Origin: Trochalopteron elliotii
Lineage: Eukaryota; Chordata; Aves; Passeriformes; Leiothrichidae
Reading direction: 5' to 3'
Length of the DNA stretch: 64,000 nucleotides
Assembly: GCA_024734555.1 (NCBI GenBank)
Contig: JANPWX010000080.1
Span: 2,407,644-2,471,643, forward strand
The translations under genes were made by a program, and so were the position numbers. Position 1 is the stretch's first letter. Each line of letters starts with the position of its first letter. The notes under the pieces are model-generated. The model saw nothing but the letters and a program-made list of their open reading frames with translations. It did not search any database and had not been told where the DNA came from. Below, in pieces: positions 1 through 12,149 of the stretch.

Positions 1-166
1 CGTATGAAGCTGGAACCTGAGCACAGGGGACACACACGCGCCCCCGTCACCCCGTGCACGCGGCCGCGCTCCGCTCGCAGTGGCGGAGCCGCCTCAGCAG
101 AACATTCCCGGGATCTGCTAAAGGACAGAAAAACTTCCTAACAGGAGTTTCTCGATCCCAGACCGC

Positions 167-186
167 TGACGTAAGCAGCAGCCAAT
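167..186 (+). promoter_or_regulatory. CRE (TGACGTAA) plus CCAAT box
   Basis: TGACGTAA at 167-174 matches the CREB/ATF site apart from its last two bases, and CCAAT at 182-186 matches the NF-Y box in forward orientation. The two are 7 bases apart inside a CpG island. NF-Y and CREB sites usually lie 50-100 bases upstream of initiation, which would place a plus-strand start near the GGGCA array. The motifs are visible; occupancy is inferred. Confidence 0.5.
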
Positions 187-238
187 GCAGCGCTGGCCGG
201 ACGGCAGCAGCTCTGGGGCCGCGCTCGACGTGCGCCGC

Positions 239-292
239 GGGCAGGGCAGGGCAGGGCAGGGCAGGGCAGGGCAGGGCAGGGCAGGGCAGGGC
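239..292 (+). repeat. GGGCA pentanucleotide tandem array (about 10 copies)
   Basis: About ten uninterrupted copies of GGGCA run from 239 to 288 and end in GGGCGGG. Runs of three G separated by two bases satisfy the G-quadruplex pattern on the plus strand several times over. The array lies in the putative core-promoter part of the CpG island and is probably length-polymorphic. It also explains the repeated Gly-Arg-Ala-Gln-like translations in open frames here, which are artefacts of the repeat. Confidence 0.95.
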
Positions 293-752
293 GGGCCCGC
301 CCGCGGGCACCTTCGCTGCCCTTTCCAGGTACGTGGTGATGGCAGCACGACCGAGCTGCGGGCTCCGTGCGCCCCACCGATGTCCGACACAACAAAGTAC
401 TTTAAACCTGCTCCTGCCGGCGGCTAACGCGGTCGCGATGCCCCGCACAGGTACACGGAACTCTTCCCGGGAGCGCGTCCTAACGAGTAAGCGCCCCGGC
501 GAAGGAATGCTGCCCGCCCGCCCGTCCGCGGACAGCCTGGCGGTGAGCCCGGCCCGGCAGTCGCAGCCCAGGTGTGCTTTAACCACAACGCCACCTGTGG
601 GTCTCCTGCAGCCCCGGCCCGGGCTGGGCACGGAGCCGTGTGCCCAGCAACCATTTAGAATTGAAAGCAAAATCGTCTACCTGGGAGAAATGTGCTTAGG
701 AAAACGTAGCATAGCGAAGACACATTTTGCCTGTAAAATACATAAGAAATAA

Positions 753-3700
753 AATATCGACATTTGAATAGCACCACAGGTATTATTTAAACACGGGAGA
801 AAAATCTGTTTCTGTGTTTCTCCATAGACTGGGATATGTTCAGAGTCTGCTTAAAGCGGTCTTGGGAGCTCATGGAAAGCTTCCACAGGAAAAGGGGAGA
901 GGACCAGTGTTATGGTTAAAATATTTTTTTTAGCATAGGTCTATGAAATACATCATCTGGATGTAATCTCCATGTACATAATACATTTAAACATACTCAG
1001 CAGTTTTAGATTTGTTATGTAGGATCTGGTACAATTTAAAATATATAAAGCAACATGGCATGCTACAGATAATCAACAATCACTGATATTTTAGCTCTCT
1101 GACAGTTAAGAGCACAAGAACAGAGCAAATGCCAAGCTAAAATAAAATCTACATTGTCTAATTATCTAAGCCTGTAATGGCTGGAAGCTACCAAATTCAG
1201 ACTCTGGGAGAGCCATTAGGACCTCTCCTTATTGGAAAAGATATTCTACCAAGAAACTCTGCCATAGGCACTAAAATGTTTACTAGTCTTAAAAATGAGA
1301 GTGATACAAAAACCAGGAATTACCTTCTCAAGGAGCAGAGTTTTAAATGGCTTAATGATGTCTTCCAAATAGCATTACAATGTTCATATCTTTTTCTGAA
1401 ATCTGATCATCACTAATTTTTGTGATTAATTTTAACAGAGGAAACCTTAACTGAGAGCATTTTGCAGAGCAATATTTTTCTAATTTTTCTTTTGTGCAGC
1501 ATCTGCTGTTGCTGTGCTGTCATCTTCGTTATGTTTTTCATTGTCTATGTGCCATAATGTAATTAGTTAGTTCAACATCATCTGTGCTATTAGATGAGAT
1601 GTTTCTATGGTAAGTTAACATAGTTCTGTGTAATTGGTAGATTTCAGCAGTAGGCATGAATATATCCATCAACTTTAGGTCGATTTGAGTCCACAAGATT
1701 TAAATTCACTTGGCATACGTTATCCTAGAAGACTGTTAATTTTGGCTGAATGGATAAAAAACACAATGCAGAAGAAAATCTGGCTGCTTATATTGCGGTA
1801 CTGTTGGAGTCAGGGAAGGGAAAGCATAAAATTGCTGGCTTAGTAGTTGCAATCTGAATGTCTGGAAAATGTTACAGCCTGGGATCCAAATCATTCTTAA
1901 ACCTAGATGTGCCCCTAAGATACCAGGTAGTCCAGAATTTATCAGTTGTCTCTCTGTTCAGGAAAGGAGTCTTGGTTCTCTCCCTAAATCCTGCATTCCT
2001 ATGGGACCTCTAGGTTCTCTCCCTGAACAGTGCATACCTAGGGAACTTTCTTTTCCTTTTCTCTTTAGAGAGACATGTTGAGGCTCCTGCTTTGAGATCT
2101 TCCATGTAGCACTTTGCTAATGCAGGTGTCTTGCAAGCTGTACCTTTTGAACAAACTTCTAAAACAAACCGTCTGAGTCCAGTCTCTCCAGAAACAGTGA
2201 TGCAAAATCAACAGCCATTCCTTACTTTAAAGTAATGCATCCTCTTACTGACATAGGATCTTCTGGTTCAGGCCTCAATCAATTTAAAAATGTGACTGGA
2301 TTAAGTATTTAAGTCGGATATCCAGTGATGTGGCAGTCACATCCTGGCAGAAGGTGGAAAGAATCCTGGATGGCTTCACATTCTTTTCTAAGCAGTAGAC
2401 AGTACTGTTTGCCCAAAAGAGTAAGATAAGTTACGTCTAGAAATATGTGTATAGATTTTGACTTGCTTATAAATATATGAGTAACTTTATTTACAGGAAC
2501 CCAGAACCATGGGAGGCAATTAGTAAGCACAGTTTGCTTAGGTAAGGGCTTGCAAGATCCTTTTATCATCACTGTATCCATAACTTAGGACAGGAGCCAA
2601 ATAATATAAATGTCAGTAATTACAGATACATATTTATATTAACAATAAAGTCCACTTTTGGAAGAGCTAAGGCCCTATTTGTAATGATGTGAAATGGCTG
2701 AAATTCTGTTCACCATTTGTCTTGTGCACATTTCTGTCAGGAGAAATTGATACATTACCACAAGCCATCAGTAGCAGCAAGTCCTGCAAGTGGGTTCTGT
2801 GACTACAGGCAAAGCTATCAGACTTTGAAATTATATATATTTTCTGTTTAAAATTAAAACTCTTGAAAGGCCTCTAGAATATGTGTATGTAATAACAAGT
2901 TCATTACATTTAAAAAAATTGGAAATGCTATGTGAATTTTGAAAGAGGGCTTAACATTCTACAGTCTATAGGCATTTTTTAAGCAAATCAGTTAATATTA
3001 ATTTACTCTTAAACATATACTGATAATTGATTATTGTGATTACATAAATGTAGTGATATTTTGTCTCAAATATTAATATTTTTATGATTCATATGTCTTG
3101 ATCTTTAACAGGAAAAAATCCTTTGACAAATACCTAATATAAACTCATATAGAACTTACCCTTTGGGGTAAAAAAGTTTTCTTCACAGATACTTTTATAG
3201 AACTGGCATTAACATGTTGCCTCTATTCAGTAGAGGCAAATGGGAGGGCAGGACAGCACAATTTGGTGCTGTTTGGAAGGCCCAAATTATACATAAAAGT
3301 AGCCACTGAGCTACTTTAAATTTACAGTACAAAAAAGATCAACTGGAAAGGAATTGCAAAAATAAAAATCTGACTTAATCAGCTGACCAAAATGCACTTA
3401 CCTAATGCAGAGGTACATGTTTATAACACTATCACTTATGTAATGTCTTGCAATGAAAAATGAAAACTTAACTCTAGCCTGTATTATCTAATTAATTAGC
3501 CAAGTAACTTCAAATATGCAGAAAAAATTACTGTATTATTCCTGAGTGAATAAATAGCATGTTTAATATTTTTTCATGCTGTTGTCCACACAAAATACCT
3601 TTATAATTGCATTGAAATTATTTTCAAAGATGTGTGTCCAGTAGCAAATCCTGTGTAATTAGAATATCTGTCTGAGTGTATCCAGGAAATTAATTATTTA

Positions 3701-3823
3701 CATGTAGCTCATTGCAATGGAGGAGTATGTCTGATGTCTTTATGAAGTTCCCATGATCTCTGAACAATGCTGTAATGTACAGAAAGGTCCATGACCAATG
3801 TTTTCCACCTATTTTGCACCTGT
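753..3823. other. AT-rich non-coding stretch
   Basis: No open frame longer than about 90 codons and none with a recognisable domain. The part from ~2600 to ~3700 is especially AT-rich. Apart from one small imperfect duplication (1971-2046) I see no mobile element, RNA gene or clear regulatory cluster. Confidence 0.7.
1971..2046 (+). repeat. Imperfect tandem duplication, two ~37-bp units
   Basis: Two adjacent units both contain GGTTCTCTCCCT followed by TGCAT and CCTA at the same spacing. The first runs 1971-2007 and the second 2010-2046, a period of 39 bases. About three quarters of positions match, so the duplication is old. No transposon family is recognised. Confidence 0.65.
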
Positions 3824-3844
3824 CCACAGAGAAGATCTCTGTGG
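3824..3844. repeat. Near-perfect inverted repeat, 9-bp arms
   Basis: CCACAGAGA (3824-3832) is followed by AGA and then TCTCTGTGG (3836-3844), a perfect 9-bp inverted repeat with a 3-base centre. The inner 18 bases recur exactly at 20803-20820. It could be a dyad protein-binding site or coincidence. Confidence 0.9.
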
Positions 3845-6800
3845 TACCTGGCTTGAGCTGTAATAAACCAATGGAGGAACATTTGCTCGAGCTGTTTTCT
3901 CTGTAGGTCTTCAGGGGTTGTAGTTCTCAACCTAGAACTTCATCAGGTGCTGTTGTATGATATACATCATTCATGGGAAGGCACAGTTTTAGCTAATCCA
4001 TCTAGATGTTTGTGGTGACTGTTTCTGGAAATTTGACACGGGGTGTTGTTTCAGAAAGCTGAGAGGAAAGCGAGGTACAGGCTGAGCACTGAAACACACA
4101 CATCACAGAGATTCCCCTGTTGAAGTTGTCTTTTTAATTTAAGGGCTACCAGCAATGGCATGAGCAAATGGAGGGTTACAAAAATGAAGAGGAAGGGCAG
4201 CGTGGTGACTTGTGTCTGGCAGAAATGCCTCTATCGTATTTGATTTGAAATTTACATAGATGCCAACAGTTATGACACAACAGTCATTTTAAGTTCACTT
4301 AACTGGACATGAAACAATAATGACAAACAATCAGAATGACAGTTCTCCTTCTATTCTGCTGTGAGGTTCTTCATATCTCAATTCTGCAACATTTCTTCTG
4401 TTCACTCCGCCAGACAAATGTGTTTCTGTTGTTATGATTTCTCTGTTTGGCTCGGTGCAGCATTGCTAAAAGCAAGAGGGAGAGTTTCTAAGCTTTCTAT
4501 TTAGTTTTTCAGCCATACCATTTATCAAAGGAGTTTCTCAGTAACAGTTTTTAACATTAACTCTTTAATAGTTACCTTCCTGATGTAATCCATTATTTAA
4601 AAACATTGTATTGCGTAAGAATATTACATTGTTTTTCATAGAAAAATATAGCTCTCTACTCTTAGGTTGTTTTTCATAACTGGAGGGACTACTATACTCC
4701 ATGACCATAACTCTTTTTATCATTCTACTGTGATTCAGTAGCTTTTGCTGTCTTATAAACAATCTTACAATTAAGAGCTAATGTTAATGGAATAGATTGT
4801 TGTCATAGGATAATGGTTTCCTGCTGCTAGATAAATGCTGTGGCAATGCTAGGACATTTATTGAAAGTAATAGTGAAGACAAAGCTAAGAGATTTATTTT
4901 TAAAGCAGGTGCCACAGATCCAGTGACACCATTCTGTTAAAATTGTTTTATTTCTATTTCACTAAGAGACTGATGAAGATGGAAGCATTTTGCCTGATGT
5001 ATGCAAGTGCAGCAAAGTGACAGTGGCTCATTTCACTGTAACTGAATAAGCTGCATTGCACTTGGCTCGGGAAGAGATTTATTGTGTGGTTCATCCAATC
5101 AGAAAACAGTTTATCCATTAACTACGGCTTTAAAGTATGTTGTATTTCCATGAACAAGATGAGGCTTGATGCTTTCTTTCACAGAAACAGTTACACAGGG
5201 TTCACAGAAAAGGAGAAAAAGCGGGGCCCTTCGGTGCTTGTTCCAGCAGTGATTCCAGAAGGCCCCCCTTTCCTCCGTGCTGCAGGGATGGCAGGCTGGA
5301 GAGAGTGAACCTGTCTATAGTGTGTTCCCCTCCTCCTAAATCAGTGGTTCCTTGTCTCCCTTCTGCATTGGAGAGTGTTGTCTCAGTGTTAGCAAAACAG
5401 AAATGGCAGCATTGTTCTTCCCAGCACTGCTGTGCAGAGGATGGACAGGAAAGTTTTTGTGTAGTCTAATGTTTCCTTTGTCTTTGCATCCACCGGATCT
5501 CAAAGTTCTAGAAAATATGCCTTCTTCCTTTTCCATGACTTTCAAAATTGCTCACCCCTGAATTCTCTTAACAGAGAACTGTGAAAAGCAGAGCTTGTAG
5601 AGCTTCATAGGGCCTCTCTCTGCTCTTATGGAATTGTAATAAAACACCTTGATTGCCCCAAATATACAGCTCCTACAAAACTGGAGTCAGTTGTCAGGAA
5701 GTACATGGGATCCATTCAATTCAATGAGCTTTCTCTGGACAGATATGCCCTAATTGCCTGACTTAGGCTTCAACAAATCCTTTGTCTTTGCTTTTGAACT
5801 GTGGAGCAGCTATTCCAAGTGGCAGTGCTGTAGCTACGACAGCTTGAGGATATTCCACAAATAATAAAAACCATGATCCCTTCCCACAAACTCTGATCAT
5901 TCTGAAGCATCTTTAAAGTTGTGTTGTAAAACAGTGTAATGACTTTATATAACCATAAAGTCCCTGCTAGGGTTTCCTTAAGAAACAAACTAATTTTATG
6001 ATTAAGGCCCACGGACCTTGACATCAAACCAGCAATTCACTGCTGCAAGGACTTACTCTCTGTAGCTGCTCAAAGCACAGTTCTGAATTAACTTCTAAGA
6101 CCAGAGCTTGAAGGCAGTAAACAACTTTAACCTTTTCTTGACCCCAGACACATCTCACAAACAGGAGTTCAGTAAATACAAAAATTTCACTTTAACCCAT
6201 GTGCAGATATTCTGAGAACTAATTCATTCTTCAGTTTTTGAGTTTTAAGAAAATGTTTATACTAACAAGTGGGCCAGTGTTACAGTACTTGTTCCAAAGG
6301 GCCATCAGGTAAGGTTGTTCCTCTGCTGAGCCTAGCTCCTTATGAAGGGCTAGCCCCAGAGAAAATCATAGCCCAGAGCCCCAGAGCCATCATAGAGAAA
6401 AACAGAGAGCTGCAATCCTGACAGAATTAACCCTTGCAGTTGTGAGGTCTGTTTGGTCATCTGCAGAGCACAAGGTGCAGAACTCCAGCAAATACATATT
6501 CTTCCAACTAAATCTCCATAGCACCTGATCTTCTGCTTGTGTCTTTTGGTATCAATCTCCTATTTGAAGTTTAGGATTCACAGGAATGATCTAGGAGATG
6601 GAGAATTTCCACATTCTTAAATCGTTGGAGTAATTTACCTAAGTAGCTTTAAGGATGTGGCTGTAAGCATTGTAAAGTCTTACAATTTTATTAAAATATT
6701 TGGTGTACCTGTTTAGGGTCCCAGCTCTGGAATCATGGTCAAAATACAAATCTGCTTTCAACTTTTTTTAGTAGGAATTTTGAGTCTTCCTGGTTAAGCA

Positions 6801-7239
6801 AAACATTATGTCTTAAAGATCCTCCAGAGACAAATGAAAATAATTTGTTCCCATTCAGTATTCTATTAAAAAAATATTCTCCTTTTGATCTAATAAATAA
6901 TGAGGAGTCATGACTTCTGGATTTTTGGGATTGCCAGTACAGTAATCAAATGTCCTATCACCACATACTGAATCTGCCCAAGAAATCCTCCTCAATTCAA
7001 GGAATTGTTAAACCTATTTTGTTGGTAGGTTTCTCAATATCACATGGGACTGCACACAATCAATCAGTATTTCATTTCTATACCCCATACTGCTCCCCCA
7101 AGAGAGCCAGAATTCCCCATGTCAGTTATCCTATCATAAGGCAGATCCCCAGCCTCCTGCAGTTCTTTGAACTAAGGCGGCCGTGTATATCCCACCTGGA
7201 TCTGGCCCAGATGCTTTATTTCTATTGCATGAGATGATT
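3845..7239. other. Non-coding stretch
   Basis: Only short open frames with no family resemblance. A string resembling a hAT terminal repeat (agttctcaacct near 3921) occurs without a partner end. No RNA gene, CpG cluster or recognisable repeat was found. Confidence 0.65.
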
Positions 7240-7560
7240 AATTATGTGGTTTCTTTCTGTTCGTCTGATAGAAGCTGAGGTAAGAGAATGATGGTTGCTT
7301 AGTGCACTGTTATTAAAAAGCTGCTTTTGATAGCCCTGAACAGGCTTGAGTTGTGTGCTACAACTAATCATAAAGCTGCTTGCTTGGAAATGTAATGCTT
7401 GTTAATACTGCACTGTACTTTTGTAAGTAAACGAAATTTTGATTGGCTAGAGTTTAACTATAATCAGTAATTAAGGGTCAGCCATCCAGTAAACTCATTA
7501 GTTTACACCAATTACATTTGGTATAGTAACTAATGATTTCAGGGATCAAGCCATTTATTT
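7240..7560. promoter_or_regulatory. Candidate conserved non-coding element rich in homeodomain motifs
   Basis: This AT-rich block is dense in TAAT-core and related motifs (ctaatcat near 7364, gtaattaagg near 7468, actaatga near 7530) and has an ATTGG box near 7443. It contains a perfect 9-bp inverted repeat, TCATTAGTT (7495-7503) and AACTAATGA (7528-7536), whose arms each carry a homeodomain-type core. There is no interspersed-repeat signature and no coding frame. Such composition is typical of vertebrate developmental enhancers, but conservation could not be tested here, so the enhancer call is inference. Confidence 0.35.
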
Positions 7561-10220
7561 CTAAGCTTTCAAAGTATAATTATTGTGTAAATCAGATAGA
7601 GTGTAAATCTTTTCCATACGTTTTGGTTGGTAATTGAGAAATAAAATGGTTTCCAAATGTATTCTCTGTCCAGTTTTTGTTCTGCAGTAGATCTCTCTGG
7701 GGACTCTTTAAAGTATATGGAAAAGGTGATGTCAACAGAAGTGTACGCTGGGCAAACTGAAACAGGATTAATTAATAGAGATGAAAGAGAAAAGCCAGCC
7801 CCTTGCAAATCATGGTCCAGGTCTCAACTTGGACATCACACCTTAAAATGACAGTTTACAATCATAAGCATGAGTCACACAGATTGACAAGTATTCAAAA
7901 TAGAAGAGAATTAAAAGTCCTTTATGTTTAATGTATAAAGGCTTTCCAATATGCAGTCTTTAAGATGGTGTAATCTCTGGAGCATTTTGCTTTGAAGTTT
8001 AATATGTAGCTCCTCACATCCACAGAACATTTTCAACACGTTAAACAAATTAGTCTCTGGTTACAGAAGTTTTTAGATATTTACAAGTTGCCGTTTAACT
8101 AAATTTAATATGTGCCAGCGAAGTTGCTCATGCACTTGTTCATTTAGAAAAATGCACTTTTGGAATGATTAATAAATAAACCAGCCTTTCCTATGCCTTC
8201 AACTTTGGTGTTTATTTGAAAGCAATCTACTTTAAAAAGACATTAATATCCCTAGAATTATTATTAGAATAATTGCTTTTACTCTTCTTGGAACACACAT
8301 TTTTTCTCATTTCCCTTCAGCTCAGACAGCTTTTGACTCAGATATAAACTTCCTATTATTATTCCCCACTCCCCACCCCAAAAATGAAGAATAGGAATTA
8401 TACACTTTTCACTAAGGAATAATTAATTTGTCTCAAGTATTAGAACAGAGAATTGTAGAATGACTTTGAATGGTAGTCTCTAAGGAATAGCATTGTTTGT
8501 TCTCTTCAGTCTTTAATGAGCTTTAGTAAATGGCCAGGAAAAATTACCTTCTTTCTGTAATATGAGAGAAGCGAAGAATGAAGGAAGCTATAGAATCCCG
8601 AGGAGAAAAGGAGCAGCCACACACACACACACACTCACACACACTCTCCCCCTGTACCACATCACTTCCAATGGTTAGTGCTCTTCTTTGGAACTGAGCA
8701 CTACAGCTCTAGTTTTCCATTACAGTTAAAACATATAATGTCCCTAATATTTTTGCAGGAGAGAAAATTCCTGGATGTCTCCCACACACTGACAGTATCT
8801 GGCTTGTGTTGGGGCACAACTGCCTATAGCTGAGATCTGGAAGTCATTCTGGCTTTCTCTCTTTTGGCATTGATTTTGTATTTTAAGACTCTTTAGTCTA
8901 TTTTTATTGTATTTCCACCTTTAAAAGCAATTTGCCTTGTAGTGCTCCAGCATGCTGCCCTGTCTTTTAATAGAATTCTTTTTCCTCCACCACATATTTG
9001 CTGCCATTCCTGTCCAGAATGGTAACTGAGGCAGCACTGGCAGGTGTTTGTTTCAGCTACAACTACAAACCTGCCACCAGAGAGTGTGTTCAGGAGCACA
9101 CTGCCCTCCCCTCCAGTCTCCACACGTCCTCACTACCCAGTCCCATATCAAGTCAGTGGTGCTGAGGCAGCTCTGTGGCTGCTCTGGGCTATGAGGGAGC
9201 TGACCCACAGCAGCCAAGTGAGATCAGCACACTTCTAAAAGGATCTTGTTGAGCAGGGTCTTTCTCCAGTCCATCCTGTTGGAGCTGTTCCAGCTTGTAT
9301 GGAATAATTAAATGGATTAAATTGATTGTTCTGTGTGCTTGCTCTCAAAGCACTACTGAGAGCAAGAAACCTGGGGTTTGCTGCTGTCTTCCAGGGAATA
9401 CCTCCATACTTGGTTTTAAGTGTTGACTGGGGCAGGCCCTGGCAGAAGTGGTTTCCCCACCCAGGTGAGTGTCTCCACTACAAGACTGAAAAGTCAAACT
9501 CCAGCTTTCCCACTCGAAGAAAGGACTCAGGTCACCCTGCTCACAGGAGAGTTGATAATCTCTTGGGTAGGGTGCAAATTCAGGGGGCAAGAGATTCAAG
9601 TTCAAATTGCCTCAGGCAGAGCCTAAATACAAGTCTCCTATATCCTGGCCAAACTGCACCAGCCAGGAGACTGAGCCACAAAGCTCAGGAGAAGAAGATG
9701 GGCACAGGAGCAAGGAGGAGAGACGTGCAAAAGGCGACAGTGCTGTCATTATTATTCTGTGAGAAAAACCTGGCACAGGTGTGCAGTTCCTAGAAAGCAG
9801 CAGAGCAAGCGTGGTAAGTAGGTAAAGTCACACACAGTGTTACAACACCTTAGTCTGATTGTGGCTTTGGATCATGGGAGGTGCTCTCATGGCAGACATC
9901 AGATTGCTGACTAGAGCTCAGGGTCACGAGGGATGTGAACAGAGATGATGAAAGTGGGGAGAGCTGCCTGGACCCATCCCAGACATTCAGTGAAAAGATA
10001 AAAAGTAAAAAGCTCCTGCCAAAGTAAAAATAATTTCTGTCATGGGCTCTCTTTAGTGCAGTTGTTGGAGAAGAATAAATAGAGAAAGATGGTTGAAAAA
10101 TAGATAGGAGACAGTGAGAACGGGACTAGTAAGTGAGGCAGAAATGTTGGAAAGAAGACAGAGGAAGAAACATCAGAGAGCAACAGGAGGATTGGACAAA
10201 GAAAATGGAAAAAAACATTA
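7561..10220. other. Non-coding stretch with CA repeat and purine-rich tract
   Basis: The interval contains the CA repeat at 8618-8645 and a long purine-rich section at about 10055-10210. An open frame of 155 codons at 9326-9793 on the plus strand translates to low-similarity sequence with no domain and is treated as chance. Confidence 0.65.
8618..8645 (+). repeat. (CA)n microsatellite with TC interruption
   Basis: CA dinucleotides run from 8618 to 8634, are interrupted by TC, and continue to about 8645. It is a simple microsatellite. Confidence 0.9.
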
Positions 10221-10287
10221 CTTACCAAGACACTTCACCTCTCATTGCCTCAATCTTCTGGCAATAAAATAATAACAGTAAGAGAAT
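10221..10287 (-). mobile_element. MIR-like SINE fragment
   Basis: Read on the plus strand, the segment follows the reverse complement of the MIR core. It has caagacacttcacctctc in place of the usual 'caagtcacttaacctctc', then 'tgcctca', a cytosine/thymine stretch, and 'aataaaataataacagta'. The order and spacing match the SINE core over about 65 bases. MIR/core-SINE copies in amniotes are inactive and far older than birds. Identification is by eye; a profile search would settle it. Confidence 0.6.
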
Positions 10288-10940
10288 CACAGAGCATTTC
10301 AGTGACTTTGAAGTCCATAAATATTTGGGAGACATTTAAGTGTGCTGTTGATTGGGACTGTGTTAAAAAGAGAGCAGGAAAATTTAAGAGAATATTTTGA
10401 CAAGTCTAAATCAGGGCTATCAGGAGGTAAAAAAGGAATAGGACTTACATGATTAATTTTGTATGTGTAACCAAGTATTAAAATCCACACCCAAGAACAC
10501 TTATGCTTCTTAATAGTAGAAAAAATTGGGCCTTTTTCAGACCAGAAAGAACACATGGTTTAAGGCATGCAGCCGCTCTTTCTTCTGTAACAACCCACTG
10601 TAACTCCTATAATTTATTTCTCCCAAGATTCATTTGAACATCTGCGGTATCATTATTTGAGTTTGTTATACTATTAGCTTTAAAATTTTATAAGCCATAC
10701 AGTAGGATAGGTGACAAGTTGAAAAGTTAAGGAGGGTTAATTTAAAAGTTTTAAAGCAAAGCTATTTTTGAGTTATATAAGTTTAAAAAAATGCATCTGA
10801 ATCCAAACCTCCATGGTTACATTTAAGTAACTCAGAAACTGCTGAAAGGATTTTCTTCGAACTTCACTCAAGACAAATCCCTCTGGGCTAAGACCAAGCA
10901 TGAGAATTTAACTCAAAAGGTGATTGTTGTCTGAAGGGAG

Positions 10941-10977
10941 TTTTCTTTTTCCTTTTTTTTTTCCCTCCCCTCTTCTT
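10941..10977 (+). repeat. Polypyrimidine tract, 37 bases
   Basis: An uninterrupted run of C and T, starting ttttctttttcc and ending ccctcccctcttctt. Mirror-like homopyrimidine tracts of this length can adopt triplex DNA and can mimic splice-acceptor tracts. The following bases do not give a convincing acceptor AG with a coding exon. Confidence 0.85.
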
Positions 10978-11871
10978 GCTTGTTTTGTTTTCAATGTTCT
11001 GAAAAAACTAAATAGCACTAAAAAAAGTAAGGGTCTGGAGTGTAACTGTTTCATATCCATTTTATCATTATAATAAGAAAAATGATGTGCATAAACTACT
11101 TTTCATTAAAAGCAGACCTCCTGCTTTGCCTTCAGCCATGCTAGCAGTCTTGGTACCCACCTCTAGTGAGCATTTGATAGTGCTGTAACTGGTGGCTGAA
11201 GAGAGAAGTATCAAGCTGTACTCTCAGCCTCATCTGCAGCTCCTCTGCATGCCTCAGCAGCTCTGAGCAGCTCTAATACTACCCTAAATGGACAAGTGAG
11301 GATTCTCCCTAACAGGAAGTCTTCAGAGAGCAGACAATCAGCAGCTCTGCAGCACTCTTCCCTTCGCTTCCCCATCCCCAGTTCACGGGAGGTGAAGCAT
11401 GCTCTGTACCTGCACACTGACCTAAACCATGTCTTGATTTCTCGCTGGTCCAAGATTTGGAAGGCAAGAAAGGCAGCTGGCAGTCAGGCTTTTGTCACTC
11501 ACAGTTAACTTGGGGCATCTGTCATTCAGTGTTCCCCTTTACAGTTGCAACTAAGGGGCTCACCTCTTAGTTGTGTGGCTAAAGGAACCCCTGTAAAGGA
11601 AAAATCTGAACAACAAAATCTGAAATTTCTATTTTCTTTTTCAAAGGCCTTGAAGTCAGACATCTTTAACAGCAGTATCATGGGTCCTGGTAACCTTAAT
11701 ATCTGCATTAAAAAAATAAAAGGCAGTGGATTTTTTTTTTCTCCTATTCGTTTCAACTCTCTCCCACATTTTGGTTTCTATAAATTGTCCCAGGGCAGAC
11801 AGGAGCCTTTCCCTCCCCCTTCTACCAGGCTTATTTCTGATTCTCTGGCAGCACATCCCAGTTACTCACTC

Positions 11872-11889
11872 GTTTGTTTGTTTGTTTTT
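11872..11889 (+). repeat. (GTTT)n microsatellite
   Basis: Four GTTT units followed by extra T bases. Confidence 0.85.
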
Positions 11890-12149
11890 CCATTTGCAAC
11901 TTTTGCCCCCTCCAAAGAGCTGGCTTGCCCAGGGAAATTACAGTGACTTATTTAATTTCAAATGCATTCAGAAAGGCATTTTAATTGTTTCTTTTCATTT
12001 AGAGCACCATTCACATTTGGAATTTGTGAAAAACTGAAGGGGAAGGTTTAGAATGTGTTTGCTACAATCATTCACCACATCTAATGCAGGCAACTCAGAT
12101 ATATGCAGAATCAGCTTCCCTTGCCTATCTTTCACATACATGACCTGGA

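Larger units (their letters stand above)
1..660. promoter_or_regulatory. CpG island, probable promoter region
   Basis: The first ~650 bases are dense in CG dinucleotides and GC-box-like runs (for example gggcgggcccgcccgcggg around 289-307), while flanking DNA from ~660 onward is AT-rich and CpG-poor. A CRE (167-174) and a forward CCAAT box (182-186) lie just upstream of a GGGCA array, the usual arrangement for a plus-strand CpG-island promoter with initiation around 230-320. A strong splice-donor match, CAG|GTACGT, sits at 326-334 and a weaker one, CAG|GTACAC, near 450, so a plus-strand first exon ending near 328 is possible. Transcription in the other direction cannot be excluded because the island is cut by the window start. 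Open frames through the island exist on both strands, as expected where stop codons are rare, and none resembles a known protein. The island itself is seen in the sequence; promoter activity is inferred. Confidence 0.7.
10288..12149. other. Non-coding stretch with pyrimidine tract
   Basis: Contains the 37-base pyrimidine run at 10941-10977, a (GTTT)4 microsatellite at 11872-11889, and only unrecognisable open frames, the longest 133 codons at 11545-11946. No RNA gene or transposon was recognised. Confidence 0.65.

Noticed and set aside
54..752. Plus-strand open frame of 232 codons, with overlapping minus-strand frames up to 207 codons
   Set aside because: It spans a CpG island and a GGGCA repeat where stops are rare, all phases are similarly open, and the product is arginine/alanine-rich with no domain.
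3915..3940. hAT-like terminal string agttctcaacct
   Set aside because: No partner terminus or internal similarity at a plausible distance.
9326..9793. Plus-strand open frame of 155 codons
   Set aside because: No domain, no splice-site support, and no codon bias visible against the surrounding DNA.
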